A stretch of DNA of 64,000 nucleotides from DASVDE01 sp036381235. Lineage in GTDB: Bacteria; Actinomycetota; Thermoleophilia; Solirubrobacterales; 70-9. This document shows, in pieces, positions 45,178 to 53,392 of this stretch (position 1 is the stretch's first letter; every line of letters begins with the position of its first letter). The stretch lies in assembly GCA_036381235.1 (NCBI GenBank), contig DASVDE010000004.1:109521-173520 (forward strand). Reading direction: 5' to 3'. The translations under genes were made by a program, and so were the position numbers. The notes beneath the pieces were generated by a model. It was not told where the DNA came from. It did not search any database and saw only the letters and a list, made by a program, of their open reading frames with translations.

Positions 45178-46079
45178 GAGTCCTCGTCACCGGAGCCAGC
45201 GGTTTCATCGGATCGGCGCTATGCGACGCGCTATTGGCCAGAGGCGACGAGGTGGTTGGACTGACGCGGGACCCGTCGAAGGGGAGGGGCGTCAACCCGA
45301 CGATCGCCTGGCATGCCTGGGAGCCGGCTCTCGAGCGACCGCCGGCCGAGGCTTTCGACGGGGTCGACGGGGTGTTCAACCTGCTCGGCGAGAAGATCGA
45401 CCAGCGCTGGACGGATGAGGCCAAGCAGCGAATCATGGAAAGTCGTCGCACAGGAACCCGCAACCTGGTCGGGACGATCGCCTCGCTGGAGCGCAAGCCG
45501 AAGGTTCTGGTCAGCCAGTCGGCGATCGGGGTCTACGGCAATCGAGGAGAGGCTCTCGTCGACGAGTCAACCGACTCGGGCAAGGGCTTCGACGCCGAGG
45601 TGGTTCGCGAGTGGGAAAAGGCTGCGCGCGGGGTTGAGAACAGCGGCGTGCGGCTGGTCCTCATCCGCACCGGCCACGTGCTCGACCTCCACGGCGGCCT
45701 GCTGGCGCGGATGTCAACCCCCTTCAAGCTCGGAGTCGGCGGTCCGATCGCCGGCGGTGGTCAGTACATGTCCTGGATTCACATCGACGACGAGGTTGGG
45801 ATCTTGCTCTGGGCGCTCGACAACGACGCAGTCAGCGGCGTTATCAATGCGACCGCCCCCCACCCCGTTACCAACCATGAGCTGTCGAAGGCACTCGGCC
45901 GCGCGCTGAACCGTCCCGCGGTCGTGCCGGTTCCCGGCTTCGCGCTAAACCTGATGTTCGGCGGCGAGTTCGCGGAGGTGTTGAAGGGAGGACAGCGGGT
46001 GATCCCGCGGCGGGCGCTGGACCTCGGGTACGAGTTTCGACATCCGGACCTGAACGAAGCGCTAGCGAGCCTGACCTAG
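45174..46079 (+). CDS. TIGR01777-type NAD(P)-binding epimerase/SDR protein
   Basis: The 301-residue extended short-chain-dehydrogenase-like protein has VLVTGASGFIGSALCDALLA, FNLLGEKIDQRW, SRRTGTRNLV, the SAIGVYGNRG active-site region and the C-terminal FGGEFAEVLKGGQRVIPRRAL typical of TIGR01777/YfcH. Members are of uncertain function. GTG 45174 overlaps the malic enzyme stop. Its end overlaps the convergent lipoprotein gene by 18 bases. Confidence 0.9.
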
Positions 46080-46532
46080 CTCGTCGCGCACGGACTCCCG
46101 CAGGCTGGAGGCATCGCCTGCCTGCCGAATCGCCCGCAGCAGAGTCGACATCGCGATCGAGCCGGAGGCGCCCGAGATTTGGGCGATTCCCGCGGCATCG
46201 AGGATCGTGGCGGAGAAACGGATCGGGGTCGGGCTCGGCTCGGCTATGTAGCCGACAGTGGTCGAGTCCTCGCTGGCGCGGCGGGCGTTTGCGCCTATGG
46301 TCGCCAGGTTCCAGCCGTTTTCGCTTGCCGCGCCCCGCAAGCAGACAGCGCGCACCCGGACATCCCCGGCACGGCCGTTGGCCCGGGCAAGCTCTCGAAG
46401 AGCACCCGCGCACTGCGGTTTGGCCACATAGACGCTGACGGTTGCCCCGCTGGAGACGCCGTCAGCCGCCCCACAGCCGGTGAAGCCGGCGAGCAGCACA
46501 CAGGCGAGGAAGAGGACTGGGGCGCGGCGCAC
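46062..46532 (-). CDS. short lipoprotein resembling a truncated branched-chain amino acid binding protein
   Basis: The 156-residue protein has a signal sequence and lipobox (LLAGFTGC). The segment GANARRASEDSTTVGYIAEP, followed by RFSATILDAAGIAQISGASG, is close to periplasmic leucine-type binding proteins of ABC importers. Those are about 380 residues, so most of both lobes is missing here. The signal is intact and the frame is clean, so it may be a functional miniature rather than a pseudogene. No permease genes adjoin. Confidence 0.72.
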   Translation of the reverse strand: MRRAPVLFLACVLLAGFTGCGAADGVSSGATVSVYVAKPQCAGALRELARANGRAGDVRVRAVCLRGAASENGWNLATIGANARRASEDSTTVGYIAEPSPTPIRFSATILDAAGIAQISGASGSIAMSTLLRAIRQAGDASSLRESVRDELGQAR

Positions 46533-46558
46533 GGCCAGCGATCATAGACTCGGCGCCA

Positions 46559-47593
46559 ATGCGAATTGGAGTCCTCACAGCCGGCGGGGACTGTCCCGGC
46601 CTGAACGCGGTGATCCGAGCCGTCGCCCGCTCGGCGATCGAGAACGGCGACGAGGCTGTGGGAATCCGCCGCGGATATCGGGGTCTCGCCGAAGGCGACT
46701 ACCTGCCGCTCGACATGCGCGCCGTCTCGGGCATCCTCCACCTGGGCGGGACGATCCTCGGCACCTCCAGCTTCGAACCGATCCGCGAGGGGGCTGTCGA
46801 GCGAGTGCAACGAGCCTTCGCCGATGAGCGGCTCGACGCCGTGATCGCGATCGGGGGCGAGCACACCATGGAGATCACCAGCAACCTGCATGCCGAGCAC
46901 GGGCTCCCCCTGCTCGGCGTTCCGAAGACGATCGACAACGACGTTGCCGGAACCGACTACACCTTCGGCTTCGACACCGCGGTGCAAATCGCCACCGATG
47001 CGATCGACCGCCTCCACACGACGGCCCAGTCCCACAACCGGGTGATGGTCGTCGAGGTGATGGGGCGCAACACCGGCTGGATCGCCGTCTATGCGGGGTT
47101 GGCCGGCGGCGCCGACGGAATCGTCATCCCGGAGGTCACAACCACGGTCGAGGACATCTCAGCGGGAATCCTCCGCCGCCACGAGCGCGGCAAGGACTTC
47201 TCGATAATCGTCGTCGCCGAGGGCGCGAAGCTGGCCTTTGCAAGTGGCGAGGAGCGCCTGATCCAGCCGATCAAGGAGACCGACGAGTACGGCTACCCGA
47301 GGCTGGGCGGGATCGGCGCAGCGCTGGCGACCGAGCTGGAGACGCGAACCGGATATGAGACCCGGGTCACCGTTCTGGGGCACGTGCAGCGTGGCGGCAC
47401 GCCTACCTCGACCGACCGCATCCTCGCCACCCGCTACGGGGCGCACGCCTACGAGCTGGCCAAAACGGGTGAGCTGGGCAAGATGGTGGCGCTGAGAGGA
47501 GCCGAGATGACCGCCGTCCCCCTGGCCGAGGCGGGCGGGATCAAGGAGGTCGACCTCAGCCTCCTGGGCATAGCCAAGCGGTTCTTCACGTGA
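46559..47593 (+). CDS. pfkA: 6-phosphofructokinase
   Basis: The 344-residue protein has RIGVLTAGGDCPGLNAVIRA, GGTILGTSSFEP, GVPKTIDNDVAGTDYTFGFD, MVVEVMGRNTGWIA, and VLGHVQRGGTPTSTDR. In the phosphate-donor loop IGGEHTMEI a histidine replaces the usual glycine (ATP enzymes) or aspartate (PPi enzymes), while the lysine of PKTIDND matches PPi-type or actinobacterial enzymes. So the donor cannot be assigned. ATG 46559 is followed 8 bases beyond its stop by the methyltransferase gene. Confidence 0.94.
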   Translation: MRIGVLTAGGDCPGLNAVIRAVARSAIENGDEAVGIRRGYRGLAEGDYLPLDMRAVSGILHLGGTILGTSSFEPIREGAVERVQRAFADERLDAVIAIGGEHTMEITSNLHAEHGLPLLGVPKTIDNDVAGTDYTFGFDTAVQIATDAIDRLHTTAQSHNRVMVVEVMGRNTGWIAVYAGLAGGADGIVIPEVTTTVEDISAGILRRHERGKDFSIIVVAEGAKLAFASGEERLIQPIKETDEYGYPRLGGIGAALATELETRTGYETRVTVLGHVQRGGTPTSTDRILATRYGAHAYELAKTGELGKMVALRGAEMTAVPLAEAGGIKEVDLSLLGIAKRFFT

Positions 47594-47601
47594 GAGACTG
47601 A

Positions 47602-48426
47602 GTGGCGATGAGCGACGCGGTCGATCTCCAGGCGGTCGGGAAAGTTCAGCAGAAAACCTGGTCTGAGGGCGACTTCGCAATGGTCGCCGGCCTGATCGTG
47701 ATGGTCGCGGAGGAGCTTGCCGAGTCACTCGAGATCGTTCCCGGAGAGCAGGTCCTCGACGTGGCCTGCGGCAGCGGCAACGGAGCAATCGCCGCCGCTC
47801 GCCGCGCCTGGGGCAACACAACCGGGGTCGATTTCGTCCCCAGCCTCCTGGAGCGTGGACGGGAGCGCGCCGCCGCCGAGCGCCTCGACATCGAGTTCGT
47901 GGAGGGCGACGCGGTCGACCTTCCGTTCGAGGACAACGGCTTCGACGTGGTGATGTCGATCTTCGGCGCGATGTTCGCCGCCGATCAGCACAAGGCAGCG
48001 GAGGAGTTGCTGCGCGTCTGCAAACCGGGCGGTCGCATCGGAATGGCCAACTGGGTCCCGGATGGGGCTGTCGGCAGCATGTTCAAAACGATCGCCAAAC
48101 ACGCGCCGCCGCCGCCCGGGGTCGATTCGCCGCTGTTGTGGGGCACCGAGGATCGGCTGCGTGAGCTGTTCGGGGACGGGATCGCCGACCTGCAGGTCGA
48201 GCGCGCCGTGTCGCGCCAGCCGTTTCGCTCACCCGAGCATTGGCTGGACTTCTTCCGCACCTACTTCGGCCCGACGAAGATGGCCTTCGAACGGGTCGGA
48301 TCCGAAGGTGAGGAGGCGCTGGCAGCCGATCTCATCGCCTTTCTCGAGGCGAGCAACACAGCGGGCGATCGCGCCCTCGTGCTCGAGGCCGAGTATCTGC
48401 GGGTAATCGCGACGAAGGCCGCTTAG
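47602..48426 (+). CDS. class I SAM-dependent methyltransferase
   Basis: The ~273-residue protein has LEIVPGEQVLDVACGSGNGA (motif I), NTTGVDFVPSLLERGRERAA, VEGDAVDLPFEDNGFDVV and LLRVCKPGGRIGMANW, as in the UbiE-like methyltransferases. The substrate is unknown. GTG 47602 or ATG 47608 may be the start. It follows pfkA by 8 bases and is probably cotranscribed. Confidence 0.88.
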   Translation: MAMSDAVDLQAVGKVQQKTWSEGDFAMVAGLIVMVAEELAESLEIVPGEQVLDVACGSGNGAIAAARRAWGNTTGVDFVPSLLERGRERAAAERLDIEFVEGDAVDLPFEDNGFDVVMSIFGAMFAADQHKAAEELLRVCKPGGRIGMANWVPDGAVGSMFKTIAKHAPPPPGVDSPLLWGTEDRLRELFGDGIADLQVERAVSRQPFRSPEHWLDFFRTYFGPTKMAFERVGSEGEEALAADLIAFLEASNTAGDRALVLEAEYLRVIATKAA

Positions 48427-48430
48427 GTTC

Positions 48431-48577
48431 TTAGGACTTCGGCTGCACGACGCGGATCGCCGCGCCGATGAAGAGGACCGTGAAGAAGACGAGGCCCGCA
48501 ACCGGACCTCCCTGCCCGAAGGCGTAGGAGACCGTCATCGCGGCGAGCGCCAGGAAAAGAGTCACTACGAGTCCCAT
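48431..48577 (-). CDS. 48-residue two-helix membrane protein at the end of the trp operon
   Basis: ATG 48577 starts an open frame encoding MGLVVTLFLALAAMTVSYAF, then a GQGGP turn, a second hydrophobic helix (AGLVFFTVLFIGAAI), and the polar end RVVQPKS. It lies 12 bases after the trpA stop on the same strand and is likely cotranscribed. Size, helix-turn-helix hydrophobicity and codon pattern support a real small protein. The family is unknown. Confidence 0.72.
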   Translation of the reverse strand: MGLVVTLFLALAAMTVSYAFGQGGPVAGLVFFTVLFIGAAIRVVQPKS

Positions 48578-48589
48578 GCGGCGCTGATC

Positions 48590-49381
48590 CTAACTGGCGA
48601 GGGCGACGCGCGCCTCGCGCAGAAAGGTTGCGACGGCTTCCGCGGCAGTCTCGGCCGAGCCGGCCTCCGCGGCAGCGCGCACCAGGCGGCTGCCGACGAT
48701 CACCCCATCGGCGATCTTCCCGACCTGAGCCACCTGCTCGGGCGTGCCGATGCCGAAGCCGACGGCGACCGGAACCTCGGCATCCGCCTTCGTCGCCGCG
48801 ACCAAATCCTCGAGCTCCGAGGGGAGCTGTTCTCGCTCCCCCGTCGTGCCCACCGTGGAGACGACATAAACGAAGCCCTGGGCAGCGGAGCAGATGCTCG
48901 CCCGGCGCTCAGCCGGTGTCGTCGGGGCAAGTAGGGGCACGAGGGCCAGACCGGCGGCAGAAAGCGCCCCGCGCACCTCGCCGGCCTCCTCCAGCGGCAG
49001 GTCGGGGACGATTACCCCGGCAGCCCCCGCGCCGGCGGCGCTGCGCGCGAACCGGTCGGCGCCGCCGTGGGCCAGGACCATGTTCGCGTAGGCCATCAAG
49101 ACCACGGGGACCCGCGCCGAAACCGACTCGCAGACCTCCAAGGCGGTGTCGAGGGTCGCCCCCCCGGCGAGCGCCTCGGTGGCAGCAGCGTGAATCGTCG
49201 GACCATCGGCGAGGGGATCGGAGAACGGCACACCGAGCTCGATCATGTCGGCGCCGGCATCGGCATAGGCGGCGGCGACCGCAAGCGAGGACTCGCGGTC
49301 GGGGAAGCCGGCCATCATGTAGGGCATCAGCGCGGCGCGGCCCTCCGATCGAGCCGCCTCAAAAGCCCCCTCGATCGTCAT
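48590..49381 (-). CDS. trpA: tryptophan synthase alpha chain
   Basis: The 263-residue TIM barrel has ALMPYMMAGFPDRESSLAVA, the catalytic glutamate in DMIELGVPFSDPLADGP, the catalytic aspartate in GVIVPDLPLEEA and GFGIGTPEQVAQV. It cleaves indole-glycerol phosphate to indole. The ATG overlaps the trpB stop as ATGA. Confidence 0.97.
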   Translation of the reverse strand: MTIEGAFEAARSEGRAALMPYMMAGFPDRESSLAVAAAYADAGADMIELGVPFSDPLADGPTIHAAATEALAGGATLDTALEVCESVSARVPVVLMAYANMVLAHGGADRFARSAAGAGAAGVIVPDLPLEEAGEVRGALSAAGLALVPLLAPTTPAERRASICSAAQGFVYVVSTVGTTGEREQLPSELEDLVAATKADAEVPVAVGFGIGTPEQVAQVGKIADGVIVGSRLVRAAAEAGSAETAAEAVATFLREARVALAS

Positions 49382-50562
49382 TGCGCGAGTACTTCCGCCA
49401 GATCCTTGTCGCCGCGCCCTGAAAGACAGAGCACGTCATAGCCCTCGCCGCCGCCGTTCTCCAGCAGCCAGGCGATTGCATGGGAGGACTCCAGAGCCGG
49501 GATGATCCCCTCCAGTCGCGAGAGCTCGGCGAAGGCGGCGAGAGCCTGTTCGTCGGTGACCGCGACGTATGTGGCGCGGCCGGTGTCGCGCAGGTGGGCG
49601 TGCTCGGGGCCGACGCCCGGATAGTCGAGGCCGGCCGAGACCGAGTGGGCCTCGAGGATCTGCCCCTCCTCGTCGGCGATCACCGAAGACAGCGAGCCGT
49701 GCAGCACCCCGGTGGCGCCGGCCTGCAGCGAGGCGCCGTGGCGACCACTGTCGAGCCCCTCCCCCGCGGCCTCGACGCCGATCAGCTCGACGGCGTCCTC
49801 GAGGAACGGAACGAAGAGGCCGATCGAGTTGGAGCCGCCGCCGACGCAGGCGATCGCCCGTGCCGGCAGGGCGCCCTCGGCGGCCAACGCCTGTTCGCGC
49901 GCCTCGTCGCCGATCACCCGTTGCAGGTCCCGGACCAATGCCGGGAACGGCGCCGGCCCCACCGCGGAGCCGATCACATAGTGGGTCGTCTCGACGTTGG
50001 CAACCCAGTCCCGGATCGCAGCGCTGACCGCCTCCTTGAGCGTCCTCGCGCCGGCCTCGACCGGCACGACCTCGGCCCCGAGCAGACCCATCCGCTCGAC
50101 GTTTGGGCGCTGACGGCGGATGTCCTCTGTTCCCATGTAGACGACGCACTCGAGGCCGAGCAGCGCGCAGGCGGTTGCCGTCGCCACGCCGTGCTGGCCG
50201 GCGCCGGTCTCGGCGATCACCCGTGGCTTGCCCATTCGCTGCGCCAAAAGCGCCTGGCCGATCGCGTTGTTGATCTTGTGGGCACCCGTGTGGGCGAGGT
50301 CCTCGCGCTTCAGGTACACCCGGCGCCCCACGCGCTCGGAAAGCCGTTCGGCAAGGTAGAGCGGCGTTGGGCGGCCGATGAAATCGCGGTGCAGGAGGCG
50401 CAGGCGCTCGCCGAAAGCCTCGTCCTCGCGGGCCTCGGCCCAGGCCGCGGTCAGCTCGTCGAGCGCAGCGATCAGCGTCTCGGGCACGTAGCGGCCCCCG
50501 TAGGGGCCAAATCGAACGTCAACTTCCGCCCGCGTACTCTGCTCTCGTTCGCTCGCACTCAT
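49378..50562 (-). CDS. trpB: tryptophan synthase beta chain
   Basis: The ~394-residue PLP enzyme shows FGPYGGRYVPETLI, the lysine in REDLAHTGAHKINNAIGQAL, AETGAGQHGVATAT, YMGTEDIRRQRPNVERM and CVGGGSNSIGLF. It condenses indole with serine. ATG 50562 is chosen (GTG 50568 is possible). The first residues SASEREQ are encoded by a dispersed repeat shared with tsaE; the conserved part begins near residue 15. Confidence 0.97.
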   Translation of the reverse strand: MSASEREQSTRAEVDVRFGPYGGRYVPETLIAALDELTAAWAEAREDEAFGERLRLLHRDFIGRPTPLYLAERLSERVGRRVYLKREDLAHTGAHKINNAIGQALLAQRMGKPRVIAETGAGQHGVATATACALLGLECVVYMGTEDIRRQRPNVERMGLLGAEVVPVEAGARTLKEAVSAAIRDWVANVETTHYVIGSAVGPAPFPALVRDLQRVIGDEAREQALAAEGALPARAIACVGGGSNSIGLFVPFLEDAVELIGVEAAGEGLDSGRHGASLQAGATGVLHGSLSSVIADEEGQILEAHSVSAGLDYPGVGPEHAHLRDTGRATYVAVTDEQALAAFAELSRLEGIIPALESSHAIAWLLENGGGEGYDVLCLSGRGDKDLAEVLAQ

Positions 50563-50602
50563 AGTCACCGGTCATCTTGCTCGCTCACTCCCGCGTCCGC
50601 CG
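50537..50602 (-). repeat. junction repeat family B, copy at trpB start
   Basis: On the minus strand the segment runs from GCGGACGCGGGAGTGAGCGA to the codons for SASEREQ and matches the tsaE start region (13766-13829). It includes GGTGACTATGAGTGCGAGCG, so both starts share the same GTGA(C/T)TATG context. It fills the trpF-trpB gap. Confidence 0.78.
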
Positions 50603-50619
50603 CGGGCGGGTGAACCCTT

Positions 50620-51249
50620 TCAGGCTTTGGCCACCTCATGCGCGGCCTCGAAGAAGGCTTCCATCAGAGCGTGGTCCTTGCGGCCGGGCTCGGCCTCGAC
50701 CCCGCTCGCGACATCGACCGCGTAGGGATGGGCGACGGCGATCGCCTCGGCGACGTTCTCGGGCCGCAGCCCGCCGGCGACGATCGCCGGGATCTCGGAG
50801 CGATGCTCGCCCAGCAGGCTCCAGTCGAAGCTCTCTCCCGTCCCGCCCCAAAGCCCTTTGCCCTTGCGGTCGAAGAGATGGAAGTCGGTGCGGAAGGCCT
50901 CGGCGTTGTGGATGTCGGCGGCGCTGGCGACGTGGATCGCCTTGATCACCTTGACCCCGGTGCGCCGCGCCACCTCGGCGCAGAAAGACTGCCCCTCCTG
51001 GCCGTTGAGCTGGACCATAGTCAGGCCGGCGTCCTCGACCGCCTTGTCGACCTCGTCCAGCTCGGGGTTGACGAACACCCCCACCACCTCGCACTTGCGT
51101 TTGAAGGCGGCCGCGATCCGCACAGCCTCCGCCGGCTCGCACGCCCGCGGGCTCTTCGCGTAATGGATCAGCCCGATCGCCCAGGCGCCGAGGCGCACAG
51201 CCTCCGCCGCGTCATCGAGGTTCGTTATTCCACAGATCTTGACCCGCAC
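50620..51249 (-). CDS. trpF: phosphoribosylanthranilate isomerase
   Basis: The 209-residue TIM barrel opens VRVKICGITNLDDA with the catalytic cysteine. It has LGAWAIGLIHYAKSPRA, VGVFVN, VQLNGQEG, HLFDRKGKGLWGGTGESFDW with the catalytic aspartate, VAGGLRPENV and VASGVEAEPGRKD. It catalyses the Amadori rearrangement in tryptophan synthesis. GTG 51249 starts 21 bases after the htrA stop. Confidence 0.97.
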   Translation of the reverse strand: MRVKICGITNLDDAAEAVRLGAWAIGLIHYAKSPRACEPAEAVRIAAAFKRKCEVVGVFVNPELDEVDKAVEDAGLTMVQLNGQEGQSFCAEVARRTGVKVIKAIHVASAADIHNAEAFRTDFHLFDRKGKGLWGGTGESFDWSLLGEHRSEIPAIVAGGLRPENVAEAIAVAHPYAVDVASGVEAEPGRKDHALMEAFFEAAHEVAKA

Positions 51250-51270
51250 CCCTCCAGGGTACGGGAGGGC

Positions 51271-52464
51271 CTATTGCGCCGAGGTCGGGCGCTCACCCAG
51301 CGTCACCGTGAAGCTCTTCGTATCGCCGCCCCGCAGGACGGTCAGGTCAAGGGGGTCCCCGGGCTTGGCGGCGTTGACGACATTCACGATCTCGTCCATC
51401 GTGGCGATTTTCCTGCCGTTCGCCTCGGTGATGATGTCGCCGCCAAGGCTGACGCCTGCCCCATCGATCGTCGCCGATGTGTCTCCGCCCCGAATGCCCG
51501 CCTTGGCAGCCGGCCCGCCCTTGACCGCCTCCTGGACCAACACACCCTGGTTGGCAGGCAGGTTGATCGCCCGCGCCAGGTCCGGGGTGATGGTGGCGCC
51601 GCTGATGCCGAGGTAGGCATGGGTGACCCTGCCGTCGCTCTTCAGCTGCTCGGCCACGTCGCGGGCCGTGTTGATCGGCACCGCGAAGCCGATGCCGACG
51701 TTGCCCTGCCCACCGCCACCGGTCTCGATCTGGGAGTTGATGCCGATCACGCTGCCGGAGGAGTCGATCAGCGGGCCGCCCGAGTTGCCGGGGTTGATCG
51801 CGGCGTCGGTCTGGATCACGTTGGAGATCGCGAAACCGTTCGGGGCCTGGATCTGCCGCTGCAGAGCGGAGACGATGCCGCTGGTGACGGTGCGGTCGAG
51901 GCCGAAGGGGTTGCCGATCGCGACCACAGGGTCGCCGACCTGGACCTTCGAGGAGTCGCCGAGAGCCAGAGGGTGGAGCTGATCGGTCGGTGCGTCGACC
52001 TTCAGGAGCGCGACGTCGGTGGCGGGATCGGTGCCGACCACCTCGGCGGAGTGGGTCGCCTCCGATGAGCCGAGCTTGACCTGGATCCGATCTGCGCCCT
52101 CGACCACGTGGCTGTTGGTCAGCACGTGACCGTCGGTGTCGATCACGAATCCAGAGCCGGTCGCCGTCCCGCCCCCCTGCGGCTGGCCGAAGGGGTCGAA
52201 CGGGGATGGCGCCTGAACCGGCTGCTCGGCCTGTATGAAGGCGACCCCCTGCCCATCTCGACGGTAGATCTGGTTGACCAGGTTGGAGTCCTCGCTCTTG
52301 TCGGCGGCGGGAGCTGCGAGCGGCGCGGCGATCGTGGTGGTCGAGCCGCCCTGCGACTCGACCCAGCCTGCCGAGATCGCGACCCAACCGAACGCGGCGA
52401 CAACGGCGCCACCGAGCAGCGCCGAGCCGAATGAGGTGCGGAAAAACCGTGGTGTAAAGCGCAT
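51271..52464 (-). CDS. HtrA/DegP-type membrane serine protease with PDZ domain
   Basis: The ~397-residue protein has a membrane anchor (FGSALLGGAVVAAFGWVAIS), a trypsin-like domain with the triad His in GHVLTNSHVV, Asp in ATDVALLKVD and Ser in AAINPGNSGGPL, and one C-terminal PDZ domain (AYLGISGATITPDLARAI to VNAAKPGDPLDLTVLRGG). It should act outside the membrane in protein quality control. It lies inside the trp gene order between trpC and trpF, an unusual position. ATG 52464 is preferred to TTG 52479. Confidence 0.94.
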   Translation of the reverse strand: MRFTPRFFRTSFGSALLGGAVVAAFGWVAISAGWVESQGGSTTTIAAPLAAPAADKSEDSNLVNQIYRRDGQGVAFIQAEQPVQAPSPFDPFGQPQGGGTATGSGFVIDTDGHVLTNSHVVEGADRIQVKLGSSEATHSAEVVGTDPATDVALLKVDAPTDQLHPLALGDSSKVQVGDPVVAIGNPFGLDRTVTSGIVSALQRQIQAPNGFAISNVIQTDAAINPGNSGGPLIDSSGSVIGINSQIETGGGGQGNVGIGFAVPINTARDVAEQLKSDGRVTHAYLGISGATITPDLARAINLPANQGVLVQEAVKGGPAAKAGIRGGDTSATIDGAGVSLGGDIITEANGRKIATMDEIVNVVNAAKPGDPLDLTVLRGGDTKSFTVTLGERPTSAQ

Positions 52465-52531
52465 GGCGCGATGATGCAACCGTGCGCTGAGCCTCCCCTA
52501 AACGAACCTCAAACGCTTTCTAAATTCGCCG

Positions 52532-52572
52532 CCTGGCGACTTCTTCGCGCATATCGCGAATAAGTCGCCAGG
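52532..52572 (-). repeat. solo copy of the 41-bp DUF559-associated palindrome after trpC
   Basis: It is identical to 42036-42076 except for one base (CGAATAAG instead of CGAGTAAG) and lies directly after the trpC TGA. No nuclease gene adjoins. The core still carries ATG and codons for REEVAR on the minus strand, but the frame closes soon (TAG). Confidence 0.9.
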
Positions 52573-53373
52573 TCAGGGCAAATGGTGCTCGCGGGTGCCC
52601 TCGTCGGCGCCGGTCAGCTCGCGGGCCTTGGCCTCGGGGTCCTCGGCGGACATCAGCGCCGAGCCGATCAGGACCGCGTCGACCCCAACCCGCTCCAGCT
52701 CCTCGAGCTCGGCACGGGTCGAGATGCCGCTCTCGGCGACCACCGTCTTGCCGGCGGGGACATCGGGCATCAGCTCGTAGGTGGTGGCGATATCAACCTC
52801 CCCGTTATCCAGGTTGCGGTTGTTGATCCCGATCACCTCGGCGTCCAGCTCAAGCGCGCGCTCCAGCTCGGCCGAGTCATGGACCTCAACCAGGCAGTCG
52901 AGGTCGAGTGCCTTGGCCTCCTCCCCCATCTCCCGCAGGCGGCGGTCGTCCAGCGCCCAGACGATCAGCAGCACTGCGTCGGCCCCGTTCACAGCCGCCT
53001 CGTAGAGCTGGTAAGGATCGACGATGAAGTCCTTGCGCAGGATCGGCAGGTCGCAGGCGGCCCGGGCGGCGCGAAGATCCTCAAGCGATCCACCGAAGTG
53101 ATGTTCGTCGGTGAGCACTGAGAGCGCCGCTGCGCCGCCCCTCTCGTAGGCGGTCACCTGGTCCGCCACTGCCGCCGACGCAGAGATCTCACCCGCGCTC
53201 GGCGAGCGGCGCTTGAACTCGGCAATCAGCGAAAGGCCGGGGCGCACCAGCGCCTCGCTGAAGGGCCGGTCCTCGCCGCGAGCGTGAAGGCGGGATTCCA
53301 GGTCGGCCTGGGGGACCGCCCGGCGGCGCTCCTCCACTCCCTCCCGTGCCGCGGAGATGAGCTGCTCGATCAT
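52573..53373 (-). CDS. trpC: indole-3-glycerol phosphate synthase
   Basis: The 266-residue TIM barrel has LIAEFKRRSPSAGEIS with the catalytic lysine, LSVLTDEHHFGGSLEDL, PILRKDFIVDPYQLYEA, VEVHDSAELERAL, IGINNRNLD, VAESGIS and VLIGSALM. It forms the indole ring in tryptophan synthesis. ATG 53373 starts 20 bases after the trpD stop. The stop is followed at once by the 41-bp palindrome. Confidence 0.97.
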   Translation of the reverse strand: MIEQLISAAREGVEERRRAVPQADLESRLHARGEDRPFSEALVRPGLSLIAEFKRRSPSAGEISASAAVADQVTAYERGGAAALSVLTDEHHFGGSLEDLRAARAACDLPILRKDFIVDPYQLYEAAVNGADAVLLIVWALDDRRLREMGEEAKALDLDCLVEVHDSAELERALELDAEVIGINNRNLDNGEVDIATTYELMPDVPAGKTVVAESGISTRAELEELERVGVDAVLIGSALMSAEDPEAKARELTGADEGTREHHLP

Positions 53374-53392
53374 TCCCACTTGAGGAGAAAGC

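Noticed and set aside
50638..52068. Plus-strand frame opposite trpF and htrA
   Set aside because: Antisense shadow of two well-supported genes, with typical Asp/Arg/His-rich composition.
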